A stretch of DNA of 64,000 nucleotides from Streptomyces sp. QL37 (GCF_002941025.1 NZ_PTJS01000001.1:1-64000), one strand, 5' to 3'. Positions 1 through 8,575 are shown, numbered from the stretch's first letter. A program made the numbers and translations. The notes: a model not told the origin generated them from the letters alone.

Positions 1-15
1 ACACCAGGTCAGCAG

Positions 16-417
16 CTAGCTGATGTTGCAACTACGCAGGTAACTGACAGTCCAGAAGCCGAACAGCGGCATGGCCGGCATCACCACCAGAACATCGTTC
101 AGTTCCGCCAGGTCCTGCACTCTGAACAGGCTTGTCCAGGTCGTGTGGTCGCCGTCCCCGCCCGCGAAGAGGTAGAGCGTGGGCCAGCGGTCACCGGGGC
201 GGCGCCGATCCCAGCCGCGTGGCGTCAACAGGGCCACCGTGCTCCGGCCGCCGAGAGCCGGGGATTCCACGGTCAGTTCGACCAGCCGGTCGTCCAGGCG
301 GCGTTCGAGAAGAACCCTGCCGGTCGCGCCGCTCGGGGCGGCGGCGCCGAGGAGAGCTCCGGCGCCCAGGAGTGCCCCAGCCGTGAGAAGGGTTCGGCGT
401 GTGCGTGTGCGTGACAT
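16..417 (-). pseudogene. Truncated esterase/mycolyltransferase-like secreted hydrolase
   Basis: The 133-residue product begins with a twin-arginine-like leader (MSRTRTRRTLL, then an Ala-rich hydrophobic stretch to about residue 35). It continues with a fold typical of the antigen-85/esterase-D family: the segment around WPTLYLFAGGDGDHTTW (oxyanion-loop region) and VVMPAMP. It stops right after the GFWT motif, where family members normally have a Trp/Tyr/Asn-rich loop, the nucleophile Ser and another 150 or more residues. The reading frame ends in an unrelated tail (VSYLRSCNIS), so the catalytic half is missing. I see this as a 5' fragment broken near position 48 by a deletion or insertion whose other side lies outside the window. 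Start chosen at ATG 415-417 because it gives the leader; no strong ribosome site is visible. Confidence 0.6.
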
Positions 418-756
418 ATCTGAGTATTCGGCCGGCGTCCCCGCCACCTTTAACTCACGACCCGCGCGGTGCGCAGAGTTCGAGTGGTTCCTGCGGCGGC
501 CCTTCGACCGGCCGCGCGTGCCTGGCCGGTGACGGGCCGTCGGCTCTTGACCACCCGGCCTTCGACGCCGGGACGTCGGTCCACTTTCGGCGTACTCCAC
601 GGCCATGACGTCAAAGGAGGTTCGGGTCGCGGCGTGGAAGCGTTCGTCGGGGCATGAGCGTGAAGATCTATGTTCCAGCGTCGGTGTCGCCCCCTGCCGG
701 ACGGGACAGCGTCGGCTCGGTGCGCGTTCGCCGTCCCGTCCGGCATGGTGCCCGGT
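418..756. other. Intergenic, no recognised gene
   Basis: No coding signal that I recognise. A perfect AAAGGAGG ribosome-site-like octamer lies on the plus strand at 613-620, but the frames behind it give only a 7-residue peptide or a 72-codon ORF that overlaps the downstream gene antisense, with no family resemblance. Confidence 0.4.
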
Positions 757-2535
757 TCAGCCGGTGGCCGGGGCCGTCACCCAGTTTGCTGACGCGTCGT
801 GCAACGCGTCCCCGGCGTAGGAGACCGTGTAGAGGGTGCTGCCGAGGGCTGGTGGTGCATCCGTTACGGTGAAGCCGCCGTCGGGGCCCACGAGGGCGGG
901 GCGCAGGTCGGTCACGCCCGTCTTGGTCCAGCGCTGGACGGCGACGAGAGTGCCCTCCGGCAGGGGCGTCCCGGCCGTGCTCAGGGTGCCGTGCAGGACC
1001 AAGCCTGTGGTGGTCGTGCCCTCGGGTTCTTCGAGGGTCAACTCCGTAGGGGCCTTGGCCACTTCCACGTCCACCGTGGCGTCCGGCGCGGGGTCGTGCG
1101 CGGCGTCGCCCGCGAATGAGAGGGTGTAGGTGGTCTTCCCGGTGGTGGACGGGGTGTCCTCCAGGTTGAAGGCGCCGTCCTGGGCGACGGTCACTGCCGG
1201 CACCGCATGGTCCCCGTCCGCGTCGTGGCGTACGGCTGTCACCCGCGTCGCCTCGTCGGGTGCCGGGCCGTTCAGCCGCAGTCTGCCGGAAATCCGGACG
1301 GCCTGGCCCACGAAGGGGCTGCCGGGCTCCACCGTCGGCGGACCGTCGAACGCGGAGTTGTAGCGGGCGTCGGGATTGCTGATGATGTGGAGCCAGTAGG
1401 AGTCCTTCGCGGCGTTGGTGGTCATGGCAAACAGCCGTGAGCCGTCCGAACTGAAGGCAAGGCCGCGGTCGGCCACCTGGTCTCCGCCCGCCGATCCGTC
1501 CGTGAAGGCGTATACCCGCGGCGTGTCGCCCTGCTCAGGCTCCACCCGCTCGACCAGCAGGTCGGCCGCCTTGCCCTCTACCGCGCCGCCGCGGGCAATG
1601 AGCGAGCCGTCCGGGCTGAAGGCGACCGCGGTCGAAGTGGTGCCGGCCGGCAGGGAACCGTAACCGGGCGCTGCGTCGCTGAGACCGGTGGTGGACAGCG
1701 TCTTGGTACCGGCGGTCCCGGCCGCGACTGCCATCACGGAGCCGTCGGGGCTGACGGCGATGTCCTTGGGCAGGGTCGCCGGGTCGGTGGCGGCGGTGTA
1801 GGTGCGCAGGGCCAACTGCTTGGTGTAGGCGGTGGTGGCGTCGTAGACGCCGACGACCAGTTTCGGGGTCCCGTAGGTGGCGTAGGCCTGGACGATCTTG
1901 CCGGGGAACCCCGGCGAGGTGGCGAACTTCGCGCTCACCAGGCTGCCGCTGTAGGTGAAGGTGCCGCCTGTGGGGGCTCCGCTCCACAACGCCTGGACCT
2001 CGGTGGAGCAGTCCTTCGGGTATTCCTGGCTGGACTTCCTTGTGACCCACAGACGCCCGCCGGTGATGCCCAGGTCACCGGAGCACAGGCCGGCCCTGAA
2101 GTCGCTCTTCACCCATCCGCCGCCCACGTACGCGAAGGTGTCGGGGTTGAACACCAGTACGTAGTCGGCCACCGCCACGTAGAGGATGCTGCCGTCCGCT
2201 GAGAGCGTCATGGCGCCCGCGGCGTACGTGGATCCGGTGGTGACCGTGCGGAGCAGATTGCCGGCGAAGTCGTAGACCAGAATCGCGTTGACGGTCGCCG
2301 AAACGCCACCCGTGGTGACATACACCCGTTGGCGTGCTTCGTCGACGAGCATGCGCGAGTAGGTGTCAGCCGGCAGTTCGACCGTGATGTCGGACGGTTC
2401 ACGAGGTTCGTCCGCCTGGGCACCCGGCGTTCCCGTCGCCAGTGCGGCGACGGTGAGCGCGAGTGCGACGACCAGACCTCTTGTGCGTCTGAACCGGGCG
2501 TGGCTGTAGCTGGTCAAGTGGCCCCCCACTGTCAT
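757..2535 (-). CDS. Secreted beta-propeller (YncE-like) protein with C-terminal Ig-like domains
   Basis: 592 residues. A Sec signal peptide (FRRTRGLVVALALTVAALA, cleavage near GAQA-DEP) is followed by a repeat domain at about residues 40-400 with blades such as VDEARQRVYVTTGG, LSADGSILYVAVADYV, DIAVSPDGSVMAVAAG, AFSPDGSLIARGG and LAFSSDGSRLFAM, the typical surface-exposed WD/YncE beta-propeller pattern. About residues 410-592 hold two Ig-like beta-sandwich repeats (VTVAQDGAFNLEDTPSTTGKT and ALVGPDGGFTVTDAPPALGST align with each other, both ending YTxSxAGDAxHD). No catalytic motif is visible; the role is probably extracellular binding or adhesion. ATG at 2533-2535 was preferred over the longer frame because it places the signal peptide near the N-terminus. 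Confidence 0.75.
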   Translation of the reverse strand: MTVGGHLTSYSHARFRRTRGLVVALALTVAALATGTPGAQADEPREPSDITVELPADTYSRMLVDEARQRVYVTTGGVSATVNAILVYDFAGNLLRTVTTGSTYAAGAMTLSADGSILYVAVADYVLVFNPDTFAYVGGGWVKSDFRAGLCSGDLGITGGRLWVTRKSSQEYPKDCSTEVQALWSGAPTGGTFTYSGSLVSAKFATSPGFPGKIVQAYATYGTPKLVVGVYDATTAYTKQLALRTYTAATDPATLPKDIAVSPDGSVMAVAAGTAGTKTLSTTGLSDAAPGYGSLPAGTTSTAVAFSPDGSLIARGGAVEGKAADLLVERVEPEQGDTPRVYAFTDGSAGGDQVADRGLAFSSDGSRLFAMTTNAAKDSYWLHIISNPDARYNSAFDGPPTVEPGSPFVGQAVRISGRLRLNGPAPDEATRVTAVRHDADGDHAVPAVTVAQDGAFNLEDTPSTTGKTTYTLSFAGDAAHDPAPDATVDVEVAKAPTELTLEEPEGTTTTGLVLHGTLSTAGTPLPEGTLVAVQRWTKTGVTDLRPALVGPDGGFTVTDAPPALGSTLYTVSYAGDALHDASANWVTAPATG

Positions 2536-2651
2536 GTCGGATGCGCCGCGAGGGCGACATTTGGACGGATGGAAGGTAACAGGCCGCGGAGGCTCTTGGG
2601 GGGTGATCGGCGACGCGGCACACCCGAGAGGCGATCGGGAAGGCAAGTTGA

Positions 2652-2691
2652 TGACCGCCACGTCCTTGGCCCCGCGCTCACGTGGCGGTCA
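2652..2691 (-). terminator. 12-bp perfect hairpin overlapping the FMN reductase stop codon
   Basis: TGACCGCCACGT (2652-2663) and ACGTGGCGGTCA (2680-2691) are perfect reverse complements with a 16-nt loop. The right arm contains the stop codon of the minus-strand reductase gene (2689-2691). No U-tract follows, as is usual for actinobacterial terminators. It may also separate this gene from the next minus-strand gene, which starts at 2535. Confidence 0.6.
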
Positions 2692-3252
2692 GGCTCGGCG
2701 AAGCGGTGCCAGCGCGTTGGTCCAGGAAATCACTTCGGTGAGCATCTGCCGCAGCGCAGCGTCGTGGCGCTCGGCAGGCGTGAAGGTCGTGAAATTCTCG
2801 AAGTCGGTCACGAGCGACAGGTTGACCTGGGTGCGCACGGTTGCCAGATGAAGTGCTGCCGCTATGAGCCGCAGGTGTTCGACGGCGCGGGCGCCACTGA
2901 CATTGCTTCCGTAGGCGACGAAGCCGGCGGCTTTGTTGCCCCATTCGCTGTACAGGAATTCGATGGCATTCTTGAGCGCAGCCGGGATCGACCGGTTGTA
3001 TTCAGGAGTGACGAATACGAAGCCGTCGAGTTCGGCGATCCGGGCACCCCAGGCGCGGGTGTGGGCATGTTCATATGCGCCCATCAGTGGGGATTGTGGT
3101 TCGTCGAACAGAGGCAGGTCGTAGTCGGCGACGTCGACGAGTTCGAATTCGGCGTCCTCACACCCCCTGGCCGTCTTCTCGATCCACCGCGCGACCTGCG
3201 GGCCGACGCGGCCGGGGCGGGTGGCGCCGAGAACGATCCCGAGTTTGGTCAT
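2689..3252 (-). CDS. NADPH-dependent FMN reductase family protein
   Basis: 187 residues with a flavodoxin-like fold. The N-terminal phosphate loop (LGIVLGATRPGRVG, about residues 4-17) binds the FMN phosphate, and VFVTPEYNRSIPAALKNAIEF (about 72-92) is the hallmark central motif of NAD(P)H:FMN/quinone reductases of the SsuE/ChrR/YieF type. The family transfers electrons from NAD(P)H via FMN to quinones, flavins, azo dyes or metals in the cytoplasm; the true substrate cannot be read. Start MTKL was chosen because GGAG sits 6-7 nt upstream; an in-frame METH start lies 12 nt further up. Monocistronic, with a hairpin at its stop codon. The upstream region carries inverted and direct repeats that suggest its own regulator. 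Confidence 0.85.
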   Translation of the reverse strand: MTKLGIVLGATRPGRVGPQVARWIEKTARGCEDAEFELVDVADYDLPLFDEPQSPLMGAYEHAHTRAWGARIAELDGFVFVTPEYNRSIPAALKNAIEFLYSEWGNKAAGFVAYGSNVSGARAVEHLRLIAAALHLATVRTQVNLSLVTDFENFTTFTPAERHDAALRQMLTEVISWTNALAPLRRA

Positions 3253-3874
3253 ATGCGTCTCCATGTCGCGGCGAAGGCGTCGGGCGGGTGCGGGTGCATG
3301 CCAAAACCTACGGTCAGTATGAAGTGAGGATGCCGGATCCTGCACCGGCATCCCATTACGCACTTTGAAGTCAGTTACGCATTCGCAGGAAAGTATCCAG
3401 TCGGAATTGAGCTGTCGCCGCACCTCGTCTGTGCGAGATTGCCTCCTGCGGCGTGCCGGGTGATGTGAGCGCCGCTACCGGGTCGTTCGACCGCAGGTGT
3501 GTGCCGCCGCGAACATGCAGCAGGCCGTCGCATCCATCGCCTGCCGGCGCGACGAACGCGACCTGGTCCGCCCAGGCGAGTTCGGCCCCGTCCCCGCCTG
3601 CTCGCGGCTCGACGGTCACAACGGCGTCCGAGCCGTACCCGGACACCGGCTGACTACCCCTCAGCTGCCGGTGCGTGTGGTCGGGGCGGGGACAGGGCCC
3701 TCGGGAGCCGATCAGATCGCTGTCGGCGCGTACGTCCTTCGGCAGCCGGGTACGGTGGCGCGGCGCTCGGCCGGCAGGCGGCGGAATCTGTGCCCGGACG
3801 TCCGCCGGGTTCGAGTCGGGCCACCAGGGTTCGCGCGCACTGACGCAGGGGCAGCCGACCGGGTCCGGAGTCCG
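3253..3874. other. Intergenic region with repeats in front of the FMN reductase gene
   Basis: No convincing gene; the open frames here are GC-driven and lack recognisable domains. The 100 bp before the reductase gene carry an 8-bp perfect inverted repeat (GATGCCGG at 3329-3336, CCGGCATC at 3345-3352). Upstream of it TTACGCA is directly repeated at 3356-3362 and 3375-3381, flanking a small palindrome ACTTTGAAGT (3362-3371). These look like regulator sites for the minus-strand gene. Confidence 0.4.
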
Positions 3875-4555
3875 TCAGGCCGCGACAAGTTCGTCCGCGA
3901 GGAACTCCTCCACGAACTTCCGTGCCCGATGGTCGAAAGCGGTGTACTGCGCCTCCCGTTCGGCGCCGGTGACCGCATCGCCGACCAGCAGATTGCCCTC
4001 GGCGTCGACGCGCTGCGGTCGCTCCTCCGCGTCCAGGAGCAGGCCTACGGTGGAGCGGGAGAAGCCGCAGTAGTAGGCGATGCCGTCGCTCAGGTTGGTT
4101 TCGAGCACGGACTGCATCGACTCCGCGATGGGGTCGTCTGCGGTGGCCCCGGCCAGGGCCAGCCACAGCATGCGCTTGCCCGCCAGGCGGGGCTTGCTGC
4201 GGCCGTAGGCGAACCCGTAATTCCATACGCGGTCGATCCATCCCTTGAGGACGGCGGGCACGCTCTGCCAGTACACCGGGAAGGCGGCGACGACAACATC
4301 GGCGTCGAGGATCCGCCGCATGTGGGCGTGCGTCTCGTCCGAGTACGGCTTCTCCCGGTTGCCCCAGTCCGGCTGGTCCTCCACGTTCATCCGAGGGTCG
4401 AACCCCTCGGCGTGCAGGTCGAGCAGGTCGATGCGGAAGCCGGCGGCCTCGAGCTGGGCAGCCGCGCGGCGGGCGGTGTGGGCGGTGAGGGAATCGCTGC
4501 GGTGGTGCGCGACGACCACGAGGGCTGTCCTGGTGTCACTGCTGTGCTGCGGCAT
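3875..4555 (-). CDS. NAD(P)H oxidoreductase, flavodoxin-fold (quinone reductase/YwrO-like)
   Basis: 226 residues. The N-terminal flavodoxin-2 fold shows a nucleotide/FMN loop (VVVAHHRSDSLT, about residues 14-25), the family-typical FPVYWQSVPAVLKGWIDRVW segment around residues 90-110 and YGRSKPRLAGKRMLWLALAGA about 116-136. Enzymes of this family (MdaB, YwrO and relatives of DT-diaphorase) reduce quinones by two electrons using FAD/FMN and protect against electrophiles. ATG 4553-4555 was chosen for the GGGAGA ribosome site about 6 nt upstream. Divergent from an AraC-type regulator across 110 bp holding symmetrical promoter elements, so that regulator very likely controls it. Confidence 0.85.
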   Translation of the reverse strand: MPQHSSDTRTALVVVAHHRSDSLTAHTARRAAAQLEAAGFRIDLLDLHAEGFDPRMNVEDQPDWGNREKPYSDETHAHMRRILDADVVVAAFPVYWQSVPAVLKGWIDRVWNYGFAYGRSKPRLAGKRMLWLALAGATADDPIAESMQSVLETNLSDGIAYYCGFSRSTVGLLLDAEERPQRVDAEGNLLVGDAVTGAEREAQYTAFDHRARKFVEEFLADELVAA

Positions 4556-4604
4556 GCTGTCTCCCAAGGGCTCGATCTGTGCGGTGAGTCCAGTACAACC
4601 GCGG

Positions 4605-4660
4605 CGTCGTAGATGATCCATGGGAGAAACTCTCCAGGACATAGGAGATCGTCTACGATT
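4605..4660. promoter_or_regulatory. Mirror-image divergent promoters with 21-bp-phased repeats
   Basis: The 14-nt block at 4605-4618 (CGTCGTAGATGATC) and the block at 4647-4660 (GATCGTCTACGATT) form an inverted repeat with 2-3 mismatches, each holding a TCTACGA element that reads as a -10 box (TACGAT/TACGAC) in opposite directions. Between them the direct repeats ATGGGAGA (4620-4627) and ATAGGAGA (4641-4648) are exactly 21 bp apart, two helical turns, as is usual for AraC-family half-sites. The plus-strand box TACGAT (4654-4659) is 6 nt before the GTG start of the AraC gene, implying a leaderless transcript. Confidence 0.55.
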
Positions 4661-4665
4661 GCGCT

Positions 4666-5595
4666 GTGGATCCTCTGAGTTCACTGCTGAGCGGCATCCG
4701 GGCCGAGGGCTCGGTCGTCAGCCATGCCGTCCTGACGGCGCCCTGGAGCATCACCTTCGCCGACGCCGCTCCGCTCACCATGGTCAGCGTGCTGCGCGGT
4801 GGCGGCACGCTGCTGCTGTCCGACGGCACCGAGCGGGCGATCGGCGCGGGCGACACGGCCATCGTCCGGGGCCCCGCACGGTTCCGCCTCGCGGACGAGC
4901 CTGCCACTGTCCACCGCCCCCACACCGCGTACGAGATCCACTGCTTCACCGCGGACGCCGCGTGCACCGGCCAGGAACTCGACGGCATCCACTGGGGCAC
5001 CGGCCCGGTGGGAGCGACCTCGCTGATCGTGGGCGCCTACCGCGCGTCGGGGCGCCGCCATGAACGGCTCCTGCGCGCCCTGCCGCCCGTCCTGGTCGTC
5101 GCAGAGGACGCCGAGGTCTGCGCCTGGCTGGAGAACTCCGCCGCCGACGCCGCCCGGCTCTCAGCCGGTTCGCAGGCGCTGATGGACCGGCTCCTCGACT
5201 GGGCTCTGGTCTGCACCCTGCGCACCTGGTTCGACCGGGCGGGTGCCGACGCGCCCGGCTGGTACCGCGGCCTCGCCGACCGGGTCCTCGCCCCCGCCCT
5301 GCATGCCTTCCACGGGCGGCCCGCCGAGAGCTGGACGGTCGCGTCGCTGGCCGCTCAAGCCGGCGTCTCCCGCGCACTGTTCGCCCGGCGCTTCACCGAG
5401 CTGATGGGCCGTCCGCCTCTCACCTACCTCACCGAGTGCCGCATGGACGACGCCGAGGCGCTCCTGGCCGACACCGATCTCAGCATCGCCCAGATCGCCA
5501 AGACCGTGGGCTACGCCGACGCCTTCGGCTTCAGCGCCGCTTTCAAACGCCACAAGGGCCTCAGCCCCAGCACGTTCCGCACCACGGCGGCGTGA
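4666..5595 (+). CDS. AraC-family transcriptional regulator (cupin N-terminal domain)
   Basis: 309 residues. Residues about 1-195 form an AraC-type cupin sensor (the pattern VSVLRGGGTLLLSDGTERAIGAGDTAIVRGPARFRL is the beta-barrel ligand domain found in AraC_binding_2 proteins). Residues about 205-308 hold two helix-turn-helix motifs: TVASLAAQAGVSRALFARRFTELMG and IAQIAKTVGYADAFGFSAAFKRHKG, the second being the classic AraC signature. It probably senses a small molecule, perhaps a quinone or aromatic, and regulates the divergent quinone-reductase gene and itself. The GTG start at 4666 lies 6 nt after a TACGAT box, so translation may be leaderless; the AGGAG further upstream is too distant to serve as a ribosome site. 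Confidence 0.9.
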   Translation: MDPLSSLLSGIRAEGSVVSHAVLTAPWSITFADAAPLTMVSVLRGGGTLLLSDGTERAIGAGDTAIVRGPARFRLADEPATVHRPHTAYEIHCFTADAACTGQELDGIHWGTGPVGATSLIVGAYRASGRRHERLLRALPPVLVVAEDAEVCAWLENSAADAARLSAGSQALMDRLLDWALVCTLRTWFDRAGADAPGWYRGLADRVLAPALHAFHGRPAESWTVASLAAQAGVSRALFARRFTELMGRPPLTYLTECRMDDAEALLADTDLSIAQIAKTVGYADAFGFSAAFKRHKGLSPSTFRTTAA

Positions 5596-6774
5596 TGCAC
5601 GGCATGCGGCCGCAGAGGCACGGGCCCCACGCTCCGGACCGCAGCACGAACCGAGACGCGCTCCAGGGGGCCGTTCCAGTGTGGGGACGACCGGCGATCA
5701 GCCCGCTCGTCCCCGTAGCCGGCCGGCACCGGCAGCCCTCCCACCCCGCCGCAGATCCGGAAGTCGTCCCACAACTCCCGCTCAACCGCCTCACTCCGTC
5801 CAGCCCGAAGGACGACATCGCCTCCCAGCCATCCACCCGCCCCGAGCCGAACCCGGCAGACATACGATGACCGACATCGGGCCCCGCCGAGCAGCGAGAC
5901 GGGACTCCCGGCGAGGGGAACGCCATGTCGTAGCGCAGGGTGAGGCTCCGGGAGTTGGCGAGGCGACGCAGCCTGCGGCGCACGGTGGCGGGGGCCGGCA
6001 TCGGCGAGGGCGGTCGGGCCGAGGCGGCCGTCGCGGTCCAGCGCGTCGAGCAACGCCCGATCCACGAGGTCGAGTTCGATGCCGGACAGCGTCTCCGGTG
6101 TGCCTGCGCCGGGTGGGCCGGGGGCCGTGAGCTGGGTCAAGGGCGGGCGAGCGGAGCCGCCACCGGCTGCCTTCGACGGACAGGAGGCACTCGACGGAGA
6201 CGAGGACGGCAGCGGTTCTAGTCGCCAGGTGGGTGCCCGGGCCCGCTACGGGGCGCGGGCACCCACCGTCGAGCAGCTCCAGGCCGTACAGCGACGCGTG
6301 CCTGCTTCGAGGCGGGCGCCCTCGCCACGGGTGCCGAACCCGGACCAGCCGCACACGGGCAGGACTTCGCAGACCTGCGCCAGGATCCGTACCTCACCGA
6401 GCCTGCGTCGAAGCGGCCCGTTCCGTGAGCCGCCCGCCCCAGGCCCGCCACGGCGAGACCATCACGTCCACCGACATGGACAGGGTCTCCCACCTGCACC
6501 CCATGATCAACCCGACCATCGGCTACGACACCAGAAGCGCCACCCAGCACACGACCGAGTTGGCGTCGTACAGCGCCTCACCCGGCGCCGACCGCGCGGT
6601 CCTCGACGGATCAACGGCTCTCCCTCACGACGGTGGCGGCAGCCACGGACCTGACGCAGCGGGCGGCACCACTGAGGGAGGTCGCACGTCACCGGAAGGC
6701 CAGTGGTGGCGCTTCCGCTGCGGGAGGGAACGGGATCTTGAGGTCATGAGCAGCCCATGGCAGGCTCGTCCCGC
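5596..6774. other. Degenerate region
   Basis: Nearly 1.2 kb with no intact gene. Apart from the broken Lrp/AsnC gene listed separately, every frame is either short or GC-driven. Around 6460-6600 the minus strand shows short hydrophobic pieces interrupted by stops, which could be the remains of a membrane protein, but I cannot assign it. The stretch reads as decayed DNA between intact genes. Confidence 0.4.
5911..6140 (-). pseudogene. Frameshifted Lrp/AsnC-type regulator remnant
   Basis: From 6140 down to about 5997 one frame reads LDLVDRALLDALDRDGRLG followed by PTALADA, the first helices of an Lrp/AsnC DNA-binding domain. The recognition helix (PATVRRRLRRLANSRSLTLRYDMAFP) then continues in a different frame from about 6001 to 5915, and a third piece (PLAGSPVSLLGG) returns to the first frame. 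At least two frameshifts are therefore present and the ligand domain is unrecognisable. The gene is dead. Apparent start is TTG at 6138-6140, without a ribosome site. Confidence 0.55.
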
Positions 6775-7359
6775 ATGATCGATGAATTCGCGAAGGACAA
6801 CCTGCACGGGAGACTGCGGCGGGACCGCACGGCTCTGCTCTGGAAACTCGACGGCCTGTCCGAATACGACGTCCGCCGACCTTTGACAGTGACCGGGACC
6901 AACCTGCTCGGCCTGGTCAAACACGTGGCCGGCGTCGAGGCCAGGTACTTCGGCGAAGTCTTCGACCGGCCCTCCCCAGAGCCGCTGTCCCGGTGGCAGG
7001 ACCACGACGGCAGCGATCTGTGGGCGGCTGAGGACGAGACGCGTGATCAGATCATGGGGTCCTACCGGCGCACGTGTGAACACTCGGACGCGACGATCGA
7101 CGAGCTTGCCCTGGACGCCCCCGGCCACGTGCCGTGGTGGCCGGAGCCATATCGAAACACGAACCTGTTCGCCATCCTGGTGCACGTCCTCGGCGAAACC
7201 AACCGGCATGCCGGGCACGCCGACATCCTGCGCGAAGGCGTCGACGGCCGGACAGGGATGCGCCCCGAACACGAGGTGCAGATCGATGAGGACGCCCGCA
7301 CCGTCTACTGCGCGAAGATCGAGCAGGCCGCCAGATCGGCCGCATCAGCCGGGGCGTAG
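6775..7359 (+). CDS. DinB family protein (DUF664, mycothiol-transferase type)
   Basis: 194 residues of the DinB/YfiT four-helix-bundle superfamily, DUF664 branch. The metal-site histidines appear in LLGLVKHVAGVEARYFGEV (His about residue 46) and in HVLGETNRHAGHADILRE (two His about residues 140-146), the three-His arrangement that binds a divalent metal. WWPEP and the D-E-x-R-D stretch are family-typical. In actinobacteria these enzymes are thought to transfer mycothiol or related thiols to electrophiles; some act as maleylpyruvate isomerase-like enzymes. Start MIDEFAKDN was chosen because family members begin there; an in-frame ATG 18 nt upstream (6757) is possible. Neither start has a strong ribosome site. 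Its 3' end overlaps an antisense gene fragment. Confidence 0.8.
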   Translation: MIDEFAKDNLHGRLRRDRTALLWKLDGLSEYDVRRPLTVTGTNLLGLVKHVAGVEARYFGEVFDRPSPEPLSRWQDHDGSDLWAAEDETRDQIMGSYRRTCEHSDATIDELALDAPGHVPWWPEPYRNTNLFAILVHVLGETNRHAGHADILREGVDGRTGMRPEHEVQIDEDARTVYCAKIEQAARSAASAGA

Positions 7360-7574
7360 AAGGCCGTCCACGTGACTTGATGTCCGCGCGGCTCGATGAC
7401 TGCCAATTCGCCCAGGACCACCACCTCCCCGATTTCGCTCTGCTCACACACGATCGCGTCGGCCGTCGCGCCCAGATCGCGGTCCGCCGCGGCCAGCGCC
7501 GCGTCCTGGCGTGCCGGGCGGCCACGGGAATCTCTCCGCTGCTTCGAGAGAGCGGCGGCTTCCGTCGACGCCGC
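7305..7574 (-). pseudogene. Possible C-terminal gene fragment, antisense to the end of the DinB gene
   Basis: One minus-strand frame runs from a stop near 7577 to TAG at 7305-7307 and has protein-like rather than random composition: AALAAADRDLGATADAIV, then CEQSEIGEVVVLGELAVIEP and HQVTWTAFYAPADAADLAA. No ATG, GTG or TTG start lies before this block, so it cannot be a complete gene. It overlaps the last 55 bp of the DinB gene antisense. I do not recognise the family. It could be the tail of a lost small protein, or chance. Confidence 0.3.
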
Positions 7575-7714
7575 GACCTACAAGCGACGGCTTCTATCGA
7601 CGCCGATGCCTACGGGGGAACGGACGACTGGCCGGGGCAAGTACTGTCCCGCGGGGTCCGGGCAGACCGTGGCGTCGAAACAGGCCACGGTGTGTCCGGT
7701 GGTCCCGCGGCCGC
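7360..7714. other. Gap between DinB gene and ABC operon
   Basis: Apart from the antisense fragment at its left, nothing recognisable. GC-rich inverted sequence near 7706-7730 (GCGGCCGCC and GCGGCCGG around a short spacer) adjoins the stop codon of the ABC permease and might help terminate it, but the pairing is imperfect. Confidence 0.3.
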
Positions 7715-8575
7715 CTACGCGGCCGGCGCACCGCTCTGCGCCGCCTTGCGGTGGCGGGCGGTCAGCCGCGAGCCGGACTCGCGGCGGGCGGCGCGGCGCA
7801 GGAGCGGTACCGCGAGCAGGAACCCGAGGACCGCCCAGGCGGTGAGGACCAGCGCGACCATGGGCAGTTCCCAGGAGCCGGCCGCTTCGGCGGTCCGTGC
7901 AGAGTCCGGGAGCAGCGCCGAACGCAGGCCCTGCGCCGTCCACTTGAGCGGAAAGACTGCCGCCACCTGCTGGACCGGCACGGGCAGGGCGGTGATCGGG
8001 AACACCGTCCCCGAGGTGAGGAGCAGCCCCATCGTCGGCAGCATGATCAATGCCAGTGCCTCGCGGGGGTTGGGCAGTACGGCGCCTATGGCCGCGCCGA
8101 GCGGTACGACGGCGAGCAGCCCGAGTGCGGTGACCCACAGCAGCGTCATCCAGTCACCCGGTCCGTTCGGCAGTGGCCCGTCCGCCAGCAGCGCCCCGGC
8201 GACCAGGAGCAGCGTCAGGGTGCCGACTGCCAGGACGACCACCAGCAGGCACTTGGCGACGAGGTAGGCCGGTATTCCGCCGGGCGTGGCGCGCAGTCGC
8301 AGCAGGGTGCCCTCCTCCCGCTCGGTCACGAGGATCTGCGGGAGGTTGATCAGCCCGGCCTGGAAGAGGAGGTAGGCGGCGAAGCCCGCCAGCACCAGAT
8401 GGGTCATCGGGGTCCGGGTCCCGGGCACGTCGTCGCTGAGGTAGACGGCGACGAGCAACGCGACGATCACGTTGGTCAGATGGCCGGACATCTCCTTGCC
8501 GTTGCGCAGGAGGTGCCGCAGCTCGATTCCGCCGCGCTGGATCCCGGCACGCCAGCTGTTCGTCATGTTCGTCAT
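7715..8575 (-). CDS. ABC-2 type transporter permease
   Basis: 286 residues with about six membrane spans (VIVALLVAVYLS, LVLAGFAAYLLFQAGL, LLVVVLAVGTLTLLLVAGALL, LLWVTALGLLAVVPLGAAIGAV, LALIMLPTMGLLLTSGTVF, MVALVLTAWAVLGFLLAVPLL). EREEGTLLRLRATP after the second span is the coupling-helix motif of ABC-2 exporters (drug/polyketide or lipid export). It forms the exporter with the adjacent ATPase. Start ATG 8573-8575 has a GGGGGA ribosome site; an alternative ATG at 8588-8590 overlaps the ATPase stop as ATGA. Last gene of a four-gene operon. Confidence 0.85.
   Translation of the reverse strand: MTNMTNSWRAGIQRGGIELRHLLRNGKEMSGHLTNVIVALLVAVYLSDDVPGTRTPMTHLVLAGFAAYLLFQAGLINLPQILVTEREEGTLLRLRATPGGIPAYLVAKCLLVVVLAVGTLTLLLVAGALLADGPLPNGPGDWMTLLWVTALGLLAVVPLGAAIGAVLPNPREALALIMLPTMGLLLTSGTVFPITALPVPVQQVAAVFPLKWTAQGLRSALLPDSARTAEAAGSWELPMVALVLTAWAVLGFLLAVPLLRRAARRESGSRLTARHRKAAQSGAPAA

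Noticed and set aside
3371..3646. 91-codon minus-strand frame upstream of the FMN reductase gene
   Set aside because: No ribosome site, no family resemblance, and it overlaps the repeat-rich regulatory region.
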